NCBI RefSeq assembly: GCF_000812965.1 | Contig: NZ_JSYN01000002.1 | Coordinates: 62,001 to 126,000, forward strand | Direction: 5' to 3' | From: Pedobacter kyungheensis | GTDB taxonomy: Bacteria > Bacteroidota > Bacteroidia > Sphingobacteriales > Sphingobacteriaceae | Length of the DNA: 64,000 bases | Part shown: piece by piece, positions 32,575-42,600 of the stretch | How the letters are laid out: each line of letters begins with the position of its first letter | How positions within the stretch are numbered: position 1 is the stretch's first letter | Notes under the pieces: generated by a model | Seen by the model: only the letters and a program-made list of their open reading frames with translations | Told to the model about the DNA's origin: nothing | The model's database searches: none | Program-made: the position numbers and the translations under genes

Positions 32575-32659
32575 CGTCATTGCGAGGTACGAAGCAATCC
32601 TACAACGTTAGCTATTCAAAATCCATAGCATTAAGATTGCTTCGTGCCTCGCAATGACG
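32575..32659. repeat. inverted-repeat element between zwf and pgl
   Basis: A left arm from CGTCATTGCGAGG to GAAGCAATC (32575-32599) and a right arm 32635-32659 are complementary at 24 of 25 positions, separated by 35 bases. It is a dispersed element of the CGTCATTGCGAGG type that I know from many Sphingobacteriales intergenic regions. It probably forms a strong hairpin in the zwf-pgl transcript. Confidence 0.75.
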
Positions 32660-32668
32660 GGATAAATT

Positions 32669-34183
32669 TTAATCCTTATTCTTTAATGGCAGGTTAAACC
32701 AGTGGAAACCATCTCTAGCAATTAACGCCTCAGCTTCCTCAGGTCCCCAGCTATCGGCAGGGTAGTTAGGGAAGTTGATTGATTTTTTGCTCTCCCAGGT
32801 GTTCAGGATTGGCATTACCAGTTCCCATGCTGCCTCTACCTGGTCGCCGCGCATAAATAGGGTTTGATCGCCCATCATGGCATCCAGCAATAAAGTCTCG
32901 TAAGCTTCAGGGGTATCGCCTTCGTAAGTTCCTTTGTAATCGAAAACCATATCAACCGGGTTAAGCACCATATCCAGTCCAGGACGTTTAGCCTGTACTT
33001 GCATGCGGATACTCATTTCTGGCTGAATACTGATTACCAAACGGTTTTGCTGCCAGTTTTCGGTTACGCCTGATGAGAAAATCTGATGCGGTACATCTCT
33101 GAACTGGATGGTAATTAACGATGAAGTTTGGTTTAAGCGTTTTCCTGTTCTTAAATAGAAAGGAATGCCCTGCCATCTCCAGTTATCGATATGGAATTTA
33201 ACTGCAGCGAAAGTTTCGGTATTAGAATGTGCATCAACACCTTTTTCCTGACGGTATCCCGGAACTTCTTTACCTTCAACCCAACCTTTACTGTATTGGC
33301 CACGAACGGTATGAAAACGGATATCTTCTGCAGAAAAAGGACGCATAGCCCTTAAAACCTCCACTTTACGGTTTCTGATTTCATCAGCATCAAAATTAAT
33401 TGGCGCTTCCATTCCAACCAAACAAAGCAATTGCAGCAAGTGATTCTGGATCATATCTCTCAAAGCACCAGAACCTTCGTAATAACCTCCACGATCGCCC
33501 ACGCCCAATTGTTCGGTTACCGAAATCTGTACGTGGTCGATGTAAGACCTGTTCCAAAGCGGCTCAAACAAGGCATTGGCAAAACGGAAAGCCATCATGT
33601 TCTGTACGGTTTCTTTACCCAGGTAATGGTCGATACGATAGATTTGCTTTTCGGTAAAAATGGTGCTCAATAAAGTATTCAGCTCCTTTGCCGATTCTAG
33701 ATCGTGACCGAAAGGTTTCTCGATTACGATACGGCTGTTATCTTCGTCTTGTGTAAGTTTATATTTTTGTAAACACTCAGCAATAATCGGGAAGAAGTTT
33801 GGCGCAACAGCAAGATAAAAAATTACCTGTGTGTTTGGTCCATATTCTTTCTGGTATTTTTCTACCGCATCTTTCAGGTTTTCGAAGGTTTTAGGCTGCG
33901 CAAAATCGGTAGGGCAGTAGTGGATGGTATTTCCAAAAGCATCCCATTTTTCCTTTTTTACTTTTCCGCTACGCGAAAATTGGTTTACAGCATCTTCTAA
34001 AGCAGCTTTGTAGCTGTCGTCGGTAAATTCGGTTCTACCAGTACCAATAATGGCAAACTTTTCTGGCATGTAACCCTCCATAAATAAATTGTATAGGGCA
34101 GGTGCTAATTTCCTTTTGTTCAAATCACCTGTTCCGCCAAATATTACAAATATGGTCGGGTTTAATGCGGTTTTGGTTTTCAT
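32669..34183 (-). CDS. zwf: glucose-6-phosphate dehydrogenase
   Basis: The 504-aa enzyme oxidises glucose-6-phosphate to 6-phosphogluconolactone, making NADPH. It has IFVIFGGTGDLNKRKLAPAL at the N-terminal cofactor loop (GGTGDL) and the catalytic RIDHYLGKE near 183. Gene order on the minus strand is gnd, zwf, pgl, DUF5655, with a ROK kinase upstream; gnd to zwf is 29 bases, so these are co-transcribed. Confidence 0.96.
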   Translation of the reverse strand: MKTKTALNPTIFVIFGGTGDLNKRKLAPALYNLFMEGYMPEKFAIIGTGRTEFTDDSYKAALEDAVNQFSRSGKVKKEKWDAFGNTIHYCPTDFAQPKTFENLKDAVEKYQKEYGPNTQVIFYLAVAPNFFPIIAECLQKYKLTQDEDNSRIVIEKPFGHDLESAKELNTLLSTIFTEKQIYRIDHYLGKETVQNMMAFRFANALFEPLWNRSYIDHVQISVTEQLGVGDRGGYYEGSGALRDMIQNHLLQLLCLVGMEAPINFDADEIRNRKVEVLRAMRPFSAEDIRFHTVRGQYSKGWVEGKEVPGYRQEKGVDAHSNTETFAAVKFHIDNWRWQGIPFYLRTGKRLNQTSSLITIQFRDVPHQIFSSGVTENWQQNRLVISIQPEMSIRMQVQAKRPGLDMVLNPVDMVFDYKGTYEGDTPEAYETLLLDAMMGDQTLFMRGDQVEAAWELVMPILNTWESKKSINFPNYPADSWGPEEAEALIARDGFHWFNLPLKNKD

Positions 34184-34212
34184 TTTTTGTCTTTATTCGT
34201 AAGTGTACTCGG

Positions 34213-35628
34213 TTATGATAATTTGTTCCAGTCAGCGTGGAAAACACCTTCTTTATCAATACGTTCGAAAGTGTGTGCACCAAAGAAATCTCTTTGTGCC
34301 TGTATTAAATTAGAAGGCATACGGCCTGTGGTAATGGTATCGAAATAAGTAAGTGTAGAAGCAAATGCCGGGATACCTAAGCCTGAGTTAATACAAGCCG
34401 ATATGGTTTTGCGTGTTCCAGCCAAAGTAGCTTTAATGATTTGCTGAATGCCTGCATCACCAAAAAGGTGTTCTAAAGCATTATTGTTATCGTAAGCTTT
34501 ATAAATATCAGCTAAGAAAGTTGCCCTGATGATACAGCCACCGCGCCAGATTTTGGCAATTTCCTGTAACTGCAAATCGTACTGGTATTCTTTTGAAGCC
34601 TGTACCAATAAGTGCATGCCTTGAGCATAAGCGCTAATCATGGCGAAATAGAAAGCATCTTCTAATTCATCAACAGAAACCTCAATTTTAGTATCTTTTT
34701 TACCAAATGCTTCTTCGAGCGATACCCTTAATTTTTTAAATTTAGATAAATCGCGGTTCGAAACAGCTTCGTTAATGGTTGGTACCGGTAACTGAAGTTC
34801 CATAGAAACTTCGGAGGTCCATTTTCCTGTTCCTTTTGAACGTGCTTCGTCTTTAATCTGATCTAAAAGATCGTTTTGTGTTTCGGTATCTTTAAACAGG
34901 AAGATTTCAGCTGTGATTTCTAATAAGAATGACTGCAATCTGCCTTCATTCCATTTTTTGAAAACTTTGTAAATTTCTTCATTCGAGTAGCCTAAACCAT
35001 TTTTAAGAATGCCATATACTTCGGCAATAAGTTGCATAATGGCATACTCGATACCATTGTGTACCATTTTAACAAAGTGACCTGAAGCACCCGGACCTAT
35101 GTAGGTTACGCATGGATCGGTACCCACTTTAGCGGCTACGGCATCAAAAACATCTTTAACTACGTTGTAAGCCTGTTTATCGCCACCTGGCATCATACTC
35201 GGACCGAAACGTGCACCTTCTTCGCCACCAGAAATACCCATGCCAAAGAAATGTAAACCATCTTTTTCCAGTTCATCTACACGGCGGTTGGTATCGGTAA
35301 AATGCGAGTTTCCGCTATCGATTATGATATCGCCTTTGCTTAAAAGTGGTTTCAATTCGGCAATAACGCTGTCTACAATCGGGCCTGCAGGTACCAATAA
35401 AATCAGGGTACGCGGAGTTTGTAAGCTCGAAATAAAGCTTTCAATATCGTTAAAGCCCTCTAATTGATGTGCTTTACCTTCTTCTTCAAGCTTGGCAATC
35501 ATTTTGGTGTCTTTATCATAACCGGTTACCGAGAAGCCTTTATCAGCCATGTTTAATAAAAGGTTGCGGCCCATGGTGCCTAAACCAATCATTCCCAATT
35601 TATATTTTTTCGAATCGTTATTTGCCAT
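34213..35628 (-). CDS. gnd: 6-phosphogluconate dehydrogenase, decarboxylating
   Basis: The 471-aa enzyme makes ribulose-5-phosphate, CO2 and NADPH. The Rossmann loop is IGLGTMGRNLLLNMADKG; the signature GISGGEEGARFGPSMMPGG lies at about 130-148, with IEYAIMQLIAEVY and a C-terminal R..Q RDFFGAHTFER for substrate binding. It is the 470-residue long type. It precedes zwf by 29 bases. Confidence 0.96.
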   Translation of the reverse strand: MANNDSKKYKLGMIGLGTMGRNLLLNMADKGFSVTGYDKDTKMIAKLEEEGKAHQLEGFNDIESFISSLQTPRTLILLVPAGPIVDSVIAELKPLLSKGDIIIDSGNSHFTDTNRRVDELEKDGLHFFGMGISGGEEGARFGPSMMPGGDKQAYNVVKDVFDAVAAKVGTDPCVTYIGPGASGHFVKMVHNGIEYAIMQLIAEVYGILKNGLGYSNEEIYKVFKKWNEGRLQSFLLEITAEIFLFKDTETQNDLLDQIKDEARSKGTGKWTSEVSMELQLPVPTINEAVSNRDLSKFKKLRVSLEEAFGKKDTKIEVSVDELEDAFYFAMISAYAQGMHLLVQASKEYQYDLQLQEIAKIWRGGCIIRATFLADIYKAYDNNNALEHLFGDAGIQQIIKATLAGTRKTISACINSGLGIPAFASTLTYFDTITTGRMPSNLIQAQRDFFGAHTFERIDKEGVFHADWNKLS

Positions 35629-35728
35629 TTTTTATTTTTTTGAATGCACCCAAAAATAGGGTTTACAAATTAATATTGCAGATTTTGTTGTTAAAAGATT
35701 GTAATAAAGATTTAATAATTATGCCACA

Positions 35729-36487
35729 TTATTTTTTAGGCTCAACTGTAAAAATATTGTACTTATCGGCCAGTTTCCAGAGTTTTGCACCGCCTTTAAT
35801 GCCGTCGCGATTGGTTACAATTTTAATGTTGCTTTCGAGTTTAAAATCGATTTGTTTCGAATTACCGCCGCCGATGTATAATGTATCGTAATTAAATACT
35901 GTCTTATAGGTTTCAATTACTTTTTTAAGCCTTTTATTCCAGCGTTCGGCACCAATTTTTTCGAAGGCTTTATTGCCGATGTAATCGTCGTAATCTTCTT
36001 CTTTATTAATAGGAAAGTGCGCCAGCTCTAAGTGGGGCAACAACTCGCCATCAAATAACAAAGCTGTACCGAATCCTGTACCTACAGTGAAAACAATTTC
36101 AAAGCCTTTACCGGCTACTACGCCTAAACCTTGCTGATCAGCATCGTTAACCAAACGCACCGGATGCCCCAGTATGTTGGCTACGCGTTGAGCCAGATCA
36201 ACATCTTCCCATTTGTTTTTGGCCAGGTTAGGGGCTGTTTTTACTATGCCATTTTTTATATAACCCGGAAAACCAATCGAAATGCGGTTGTATGTTTTTG
36301 GAAAAGGTTTAACCAGTTCTGCTATGCCGTTAACAATATCCTTAGGCGTAGCCTCGGGTGGCGTTTTGCTTTTTACATATTCATTAAGCATGTTGCCATT
36401 TTCATCTAAAAGCACCGATTTAATACTTGTGCCGCCAATATCAATAGATAATACATTGTTATTCTCAACTTTTTTCTGTGTAGTCAT
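35729..36487 (-). CDS. ROK-family kinase, possible polyphosphate glucokinase
   Basis: The 252-aa protein has the ROK phosphate loop in LSIDIGGTSIKSVLL (about 13-27) and VFTVGTGFGTALLFDG (about 133-148), followed by LPHLELAHFPI. The zinc cysteine motif CXCGXXGC of most ROK kinases is absent, and the shape (short length, T.GTG.G.AL then LEL.H) is that of polyphosphate/ATP glucokinases of actinobacteria. It lies 100 bases upstream of gnd on the same strand, so it would feed glucose-6-phosphate to zwf. Polyphosphate use is inference; ordinary ATP glucokinase remains possible. Confidence 0.8.
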   Translation of the reverse strand: MTTQKKVENNNVLSIDIGGTSIKSVLLDENGNMLNEYVKSKTPPEATPKDIVNGIAELVKPFPKTYNRISIGFPGYIKNGIVKTAPNLAKNKWEDVDLAQRVANILGHPVRLVNDADQQGLGVVAGKGFEIVFTVGTGFGTALLFDGELLPHLELAHFPINKEEDYDDYIGNKAFEKIGAERWNKRLKKVIETYKTVFNYDTLYIGGGNSKQIDFKLESNIKIVTNRDGIKGGAKLWKLADKYNIFTVEPKK

Positions 36488-36606
36488 GGTATGTATTTAT
36501 GGGATCGAAGTTCTGTAAATAATTTAAAAACGCAAACTATAAATAGATATAGTGGTAATCAGTATGTAATAAAATAAATCTATTAAATCTATGTATTTAG
36601 TAGAAT

Positions 36607-37881
36607 ATGATTAAGTTTGCAGCGTTAACCTTAAAAAATATTCAAACTGTTATGACGGTAAACTATCTCGCATTTGCTATTCCTGCGTTTTTTATTTTCG
36701 TTTTTATTGAATTTAAAATTGCCCGACACCAAAAAAAGGCAAAGATTTTTAAATATGAAAGTACCGTAGCAAATTTTAGTGTGGGTATTGCCGAACGTTT
36801 GTTGAATTTATTTATTGCTGCCAGTTTTTATCAGGTTTATCAGTGGGTATATGCTAATTATGCCATTTTTAATATTTCTACGGCCTGGTATGTATGGGTT
36901 TTATTACTGCTCTCTACCGATTTGGTTTGGTACTGGTACCACAGGTTGGGGCACGAAATTAATTTTTTATGGGCAGCACACATTGTACATCATCAAAGCG
37001 AAGAATTTAATCTTTCGGCAGCGGCACGGATTACCACCATTCAGGCTGTTTTCCGAAATGTTTTTTGGTGCGTATTACCATTAATCGGTTTTCATCCCAA
37101 TATGATTATTACCATATTGCTGGCTCACGGGGCGTATTCTTTTTTTACGCATACCCAGCTCATAGGTAAGATTGGCTGGTTAGAAAATGTATTAATTACC
37201 CCTTCCTTACATGGCGTGCATCATGCTTCTGACGAGAAATACCTCGATAAAAATTATGGCGATGTTTTTGTGTTTTGGGATAAACTTTTCGGGACTTTTC
37301 AGGCTGAAGAGGAAGCTCCAAAATATGGATTAACACATCCTATTAAAAGCTATAGCTTTTTGTGGCAACATTTTCACTATTATTTAGAAATAGGAGAGGC
37401 TTATCGCCGGGCAAATGGCTTTAAGGACAAATGGAAAGCGGTTTTTGGCAGCCCGGCCCTGATGGACCAAAATATCAGACCGGTACTGGAAAAGCGTTAC
37501 TTTCAGGATAAAAAACAACCTACCGGTAAGCCTCAGTTTAAAATCTATTTAAACGTACAGCTGATTCTCGTGGTTGGCTTATTAACTTTTACTACCATGT
37601 ATTATGCTTTTCTTACAACCGTAAACAAAGCCGCTATTTTAAGTTTTATTCTTTTAACGCTTATCAATATCGGTGCATTGCTGGAGCAGCGCCGGTGGAT
37701 ATATTACCTGGAGTGTTTTAGGCTTATGGTACTTTTTGCTTTTTTCTTTTACCAGTTTAACATTTTGGAACTATTAATTTTTCCGGTTGTGGGATTAATT
37801 ATTCTGGAGCGTATTTTTTCACTGAATAAGCTGTATAAGAAATATGTTTTTAAATACGAATCCAACCAAATTAATACATAG
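36607..37881 (+). CDS. fatty acid hydroxylase family protein, alkylglycerol-monooxygenase-like
   Basis: A 424-aa membrane protein with the eight-histidine di-iron pattern of the sterol desaturase/fatty acid hydroxylase family: HRLGH (about 117-121), HIVHH (about 129-133), and HGVHH (about 200-204). Six or more hydrophobic helices, including a C-terminal group after residue 300, make it longer than fungal-type desaturases and similar to the alkylglycerol monooxygenase (TMEM195) branch. It could hydroxylate an alkyl chain or ether lipid. The ATG at 36607 gives 15 extra residues before MTVNYLAFAIP; the inner ATG is a possible start. It precedes the SusCD locus by 64 bases. Confidence 0.85.
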   Translation: MIKFAALTLKNIQTVMTVNYLAFAIPAFFIFVFIEFKIARHQKKAKIFKYESTVANFSVGIAERLLNLFIAASFYQVYQWVYANYAIFNISTAWYVWVLLLLSTDLVWYWYHRLGHEINFLWAAHIVHHQSEEFNLSAAARITTIQAVFRNVFWCVLPLIGFHPNMIITILLAHGAYSFFTHTQLIGKIGWLENVLITPSLHGVHHASDEKYLDKNYGDVFVFWDKLFGTFQAEEEAPKYGLTHPIKSYSFLWQHFHYYLEIGEAYRRANGFKDKWKAVFGSPALMDQNIRPVLEKRYFQDKKQPTGKPQFKIYLNVQLILVVGLLTFTTMYYAFLTTVNKAAILSFILLTLINIGALLEQRRWIYYLECFRLMVLFAFFFYQFNILELLIFPVVGLIILERIFSLNKLYKKYVFKYESNQINT

Positions 37882-37945
37882 CTAACCTAAACGCAAAGTT
37901 TTCTTAATATTTCCCTAATGTTGGCAGTCTAATTTTGCTGCCAGC

Positions 37946-38512
37946 ATGAAGGATACATACATAAGCAAAAGTGATGAAGAATTAGTTTCTTTGTTAATTA
38001 GTGAAGATAGCCTTGCGCTTGAAACCTTATTTAACAGGTATTACCCTGCCTTGTGTAAGTTTACTTCTATTTATATACGCGATTACAACAAAGCCGAAGA
38101 GCTTATTGCTGATTTGTTTATGAAACTTTGGAACAAGCGGAATGAGTTGCAGGTTAAATCCATTAAAAAATATCTTTTCGCATCGGCCAAAAATCTTTCT
38201 TTTAACGAAATACAAAGGGTAAAGCTTAATACACTGAGCTTAAATGAGCATGAAGATAGCTTAAACTACCCCGATACTTATTTAAACCCGCACGATCTGC
38301 TGGCCAGTCGCGAATCGTATACCGAAATAATGGACTTAATTCATTTATTGCCCGGTCGCCAGCGTGAAGTACTTTTAATGAGCCGGATAGAGCTGCTTGA
38401 GAAAAATATGATTGCCGAAATACTGAATATTTCAGTAAGGACTGTAGAAACATTACTGTACCAGGCTGTAAAAAATTTCAGGTATCTGGCTACCGACAGA
38501 TCGGCTATTTAA
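37946..38512 (+). CDS. ECF-type RNA polymerase sigma factor
   Basis: The 188-aa protein has region 2 (LETLFNRYYPALCKFTSIYI then EELIADLFMKLW) and region 4 (LPGRQREVLLMSRIELLEKN and a helix-turn-helix ISVRTVETLLYQAV) of the Bacteroidota ECF sigma-70 family. With the following fecR gene it forms a cell-surface signalling pair controlling susCD. A small hairpin (TGGCAG at 37922-37927 and CTGCCA at 37938-37943) lies just before its ATG. Confidence 0.92.
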   Translation: MKDTYISKSDEELVSLLISEDSLALETLFNRYYPALCKFTSIYIRDYNKAEELIADLFMKLWNKRNELQVKSIKKYLFASAKNLSFNEIQRVKLNTLSLNEHEDSLNYPDTYLNPHDLLASRESYTEIMDLIHLLPGRQREVLLMSRIELLEKNMIAEILNISVRTVETLLYQAVKNFRYLATDRSAI

Positions 38513-38633
38513 AGCCATTTATTTACTTGATGTTACCATTTTGCGTGTGTTAACATTTTCTTAATCATAACTTAACTTTTTTCACTACGTATTCTTGCTG
38601 TTTATGCTGTCTTACCTGTAGAACAGCAATTAA

Positions 38634-39641
38634 ATGGACCAACACTATTATAAATTAATTGAAGATTACAGCAAGAAAACCATCCGCAGTGAAGATCTTA
38701 CCGATCTGCTGATCTGGGTTGACAGCAGTCAGCAGAATCAGCAGATTTTCAGGGAAACCTTACAGGCTTTTGAAACAGCTGATCAGTTTCTGCACAAGCC
38801 TGCCAACAAACAAAAAAGCTGGGCGGCGATTCAGCAACACCTGGCTAAAAGTACACCTGCACCAGTTGCTGTGGTTAGGAAAATAAATTACCGTCGCTAT
38901 ATCAGCATAGCTGCAGCTGCAATTATCATATCGCTGCTCCCGGTTATCTATTATCATGCGCTTCGCCCTAAACCCGCGGTTCAGGTTGCATACCATGAAA
39001 TTTATAACCCAAAAGGACAAAAAAGGCTGGTGTCTATGCCTGATGGATCTAATATTTATTTGAATGGAGATAGTAAGATCCGTTATGCGCAGAATTTTAA
39101 TACCGGCAAAAGGATTGTTTACCTGGAGGGCGAAGCTTTTTTTGATGTTCAGCACCGCGATAAGCAGCCCTTTGTGGTTTACACCGGAAAGGTGAGTACC
39201 ACGGTGCTGGGTACCTCATTTAACATTAATGCCTACCGATCTGCAAAAACCATCAGTATTACTGTTCAAACAGGTAAAGTTGGGGTGATTGTTAAAAATA
39301 ACGGCAAGGCAGAACCGGTTAAGTTTCTTTTGCCTAACCAACAACTTAATATTATAAAAGATAACGGACAGGCCACCAGGCAAGTTGTAAATGCAGCTGA
39401 TTTTGATAGCTGGCGCGAATACAAACTGTTTTTTTACAACCAGCCCCTTAGCCAGATCGCGGATGTAATTGCTCGCGAATATGATGTTGAGGTACTGATC
39501 AAAAGCGAAACACTGAAAGCCATGAAACTTACTGCAAAATTCAATAAAACAGGGGTGAACCAGGTGATGGAAGTAATCGCCAGACTCTCAGGCGCAAAAT
39601 ATAAAATCTATGAAAATAAGGTAATTATTTATGAACAATAA
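38634..39641 (+). CDS. FecR-family anti-sigma factor
   Basis: A 335-aa inner-membrane protein: a cytoplasmic anti-sigma part (about 1-80), one membrane helix at about 87-110 (YRRYISIAAAAIIISLLPVIYYHA), then the periplasmic FecR domain with YLEGEAFFDVQHRDKQPFVVYTGK at about 160-183 and a secretin/STN-like C-terminal segment (about 255-335). It should hold the sigma factor inactive until the SusC N-terminal domain signals substrate. It lies between the sigma gene and susC. Confidence 0.92.
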   Translation: MDQHYYKLIEDYSKKTIRSEDLTDLLIWVDSSQQNQQIFRETLQAFETADQFLHKPANKQKSWAAIQQHLAKSTPAPVAVVRKINYRRYISIAAAAIIISLLPVIYYHALRPKPAVQVAYHEIYNPKGQKRLVSMPDGSNIYLNGDSKIRYAQNFNTGKRIVYLEGEAFFDVQHRDKQPFVVYTGKVSTTVLGTSFNINAYRSAKTISITVQTGKVGVIVKNNGKAEPVKFLLPNQQLNIIKDNGQATRQVVNAADFDSWREYKLFFYNQPLSQIADVIAREYDVEVLIKSETLKAMKLTAKFNKTGVNQVMEVIARLSGAKYKIYENKVIIYEQ

Positions 39642-39681
39642 ATTATGAAAATAGATATGGTATAAAGGTTACAAAATTAAA

Positions 39682-42600
39682 ATGGCCCGAAATGCTGGAC
39701 ACATTCCGGACCCGGAAAACTGTTTAAACTCATTTGAAAAAGTAAAACTTAGTAAAGATATGAAAATTAATACCGGGTGGATGAAAAACATTCATCAGTA
39801 TCACTCCAAAATGATTGTATTGATGGCTTTTATTGCCATTAATATGCTCTTGATTATAAATAATGCAAATGCCCAATCGGATAAGAAAATATTCTTTGAA
39901 GCAGACGGAATTACCTTAAAAAAAGCTTTTGAAAATATAGAAAAGCTGAGTGGAAATACTATTGCATACAATAATACCCAATTAAACGACCAAAAGAAGG
40001 TTTATGTGGCTCGCGGACAGCGTCCGGTAAACGAGATAATGGACCTGCTTTTAAAAGGATTACCTTTTAGCTATAAAATAAACGCTAATGGCAGTATTGT
40101 GATTACAGCAAAAAGTTTGGTTTCAGGCAAGCTAACCGGTGTTGTGGTAGATGAAAATAATGAACCGGTACCTGCAGCTACCATAAAAGTGGTTGAGTTA
40201 AATTTGCAGGCACAAACCAATAACAACGGGGAGTTTAACCTTAACGTGGCTGCCGGTACCTATACTGTTGAAGCCAGGTTTATTTCGTACGAGATAGCCA
40301 GGAAACAACAGGTAAAAGTAACTAACGGTACGATTACCAAACTTCGTTTTCAGCTTAAAGCTGCCGATAACTCACTAAATGAGGTGGTTGTGACTGCTTT
40401 AGGTATTAAAAGACAGGAAAAAGCACTGGGTTATGCCGTAACTAAAATAGACAGTACACAGTTAACCGATGCAGTATCTACCAACTGGACAGATGCACTT
40501 TCGGGTAAAGTTGCGGGCTTGAACCTCATCAGATCGAACAGTGGTCCTGCAGGATCAAATAAAATTATTTTAAGGGGGGAAAATAACCTTACCGGCGATA
40601 ACGAAGCACTGATTGTATTGGATGGAGTAGTAATTAACAACAGTGGTGGTAGAAGAACGGCAAACAGTTCTGATGGCGTTTATGGTACTGGTAGTGATAA
40701 CATGCCTGCAGATTACGGTAGTTCTATCAATGATATCAATCCCGAAGACATTGAAAGTGTAACGGTATTAAAAGGGCCGGGCGCTGCCGCGTTATACGGC
40801 CAGCGTGGTGCCAACGGAGCCATTATAATTACCACCAAATCGGGTAGTGCAAAACATAAAAAAGTAAACATCAAATTTACATCGAACGGATCGTTTGAAG
40901 AGGTAAACCGCTGGCCAGATATGCAGTATGAATATGGTCAGGGTTTAGATGGAGCAGCCTATTACTCTTATGGTACAACTGCAGACGGAGCGAGTACAAG
41001 CGGAACCAGCTCTGCTTACGGGCCTCGTTTTGATGGACAGATGTTTTTTCAGTACGATCCGGTTACACAAACAACAGGAAAAACCAGAACACCATGGGTA
41101 CCATATAAAAACGAAATCAGAGACTTTTTTGCCACTGGTGAAAATTTAACCAACTCTTTAAGTTTAGATGGTCGTTTTAAAAACACAACTGCCCGGGTTT
41201 CAATTACGAACCAGAACAATACCTGGATTGTGCCTAAAACAGGGATTGAGCGTACTACGCTTACCTTATCTACCAATACAGATGTAACCTCGAAATTAAA
41301 AATCGCGACCAAAATTAATTACGGTAACCGTTTTAGCGATAACTTACCTGGTGCAGGTTATGGTAACCAATCGTTAATGTACTGGTTTATTTTCTGGCAG
41401 CCGAATGCGAGTTTAGACTGGATTAAAAATTACTGGGTTAATGGTAAAGAGAATTTATCAATTAAATATCCTTTTAGTTCATTTCCTGAGAATCCTTATG
41501 CTGTGGTTAATGAGTTTATTAACAGAACCGGACGTAATAACGTAACGGCAAACGTTCAGGCCAGTTATCAGTTTACCAAAGAGCTAAGTTTGTTACTGAG
41601 ATCGAGTATCGATTATTCTTCAGAGCAACGTGCGCAGGAGCGTCCATATGATGCAGGTAGCCGTTTACCTCAGGGATCTATTCGTAAGCAGGATATTCAT
41701 GCACAGGAGACCAACATCGATTTCTTATTGCGTTATGATAAAAAAATCAATAAAGATTTTAGCATCAATGCTACTTTTGGCGGGAGTCAGTTGAGAAACA
41801 AGTACGATAAATCTGATTTACGTGCCGATGGTCTTAAAATTCCTAATGATTACGAATTAACCAATAATTTATATCCGTTAATTTCTATTCCTGACACCAG
41901 CAGGTACCGCATTAACAGTTTTTACGGTGTATTATCTACCAATTATAAAAACTATCTGTATGTAGACATTACCGGCCGTAAAGACTGGAGTAGTGTATTG
42001 GCAACAGCTACCAGAACTGATAATGTTGGTTTTTTCTATCCTTCAATCAGCTCGAGCTTTGTACTTTCAGAGTTTTTCAAACTCCCTAAATTCGTAAGCT
42101 TTGCCAAATTACGGGCATCAGTTTCGCAGGTAGGTAGCGGCGGTACTACACCTTACAGAACAGCATATACCTATTCGTTAGCCGCAAATGGTACCTATCC
42201 TGATAGCTCGCTTGTTAACCCAACCATTTTGCCTAACGAGAACTTAAAACCGCTTAAAACCACAACTTATGAGGTGGGTACAGAAGTGAGCTTATTTAAA
42301 GGCAGATTAGGTTTTGATGTGGCCGTATATGCAGGTAACACCAAAAATCAGATTTTAACCCGTATCATCGACCGTTCTACCGGTTACAATCAGGCTTTAA
42401 TTAACGCAGGTCAGGTTAACAATACCGGAGTTGAGGTTGCCCTTAACGGAACGCCGATAGCGGTTAAAGGCGGCTTTAAATGGACGCTGAACGCCACTTT
42501 TGCTTCTAACTCGAACGTAATTAAAGCTTTAACTGACAGCTCGATCATTTTACGTACCGGTCCTGTAGCAGGCGGACAAATTGTAGCTAAAGTTGGTGGA

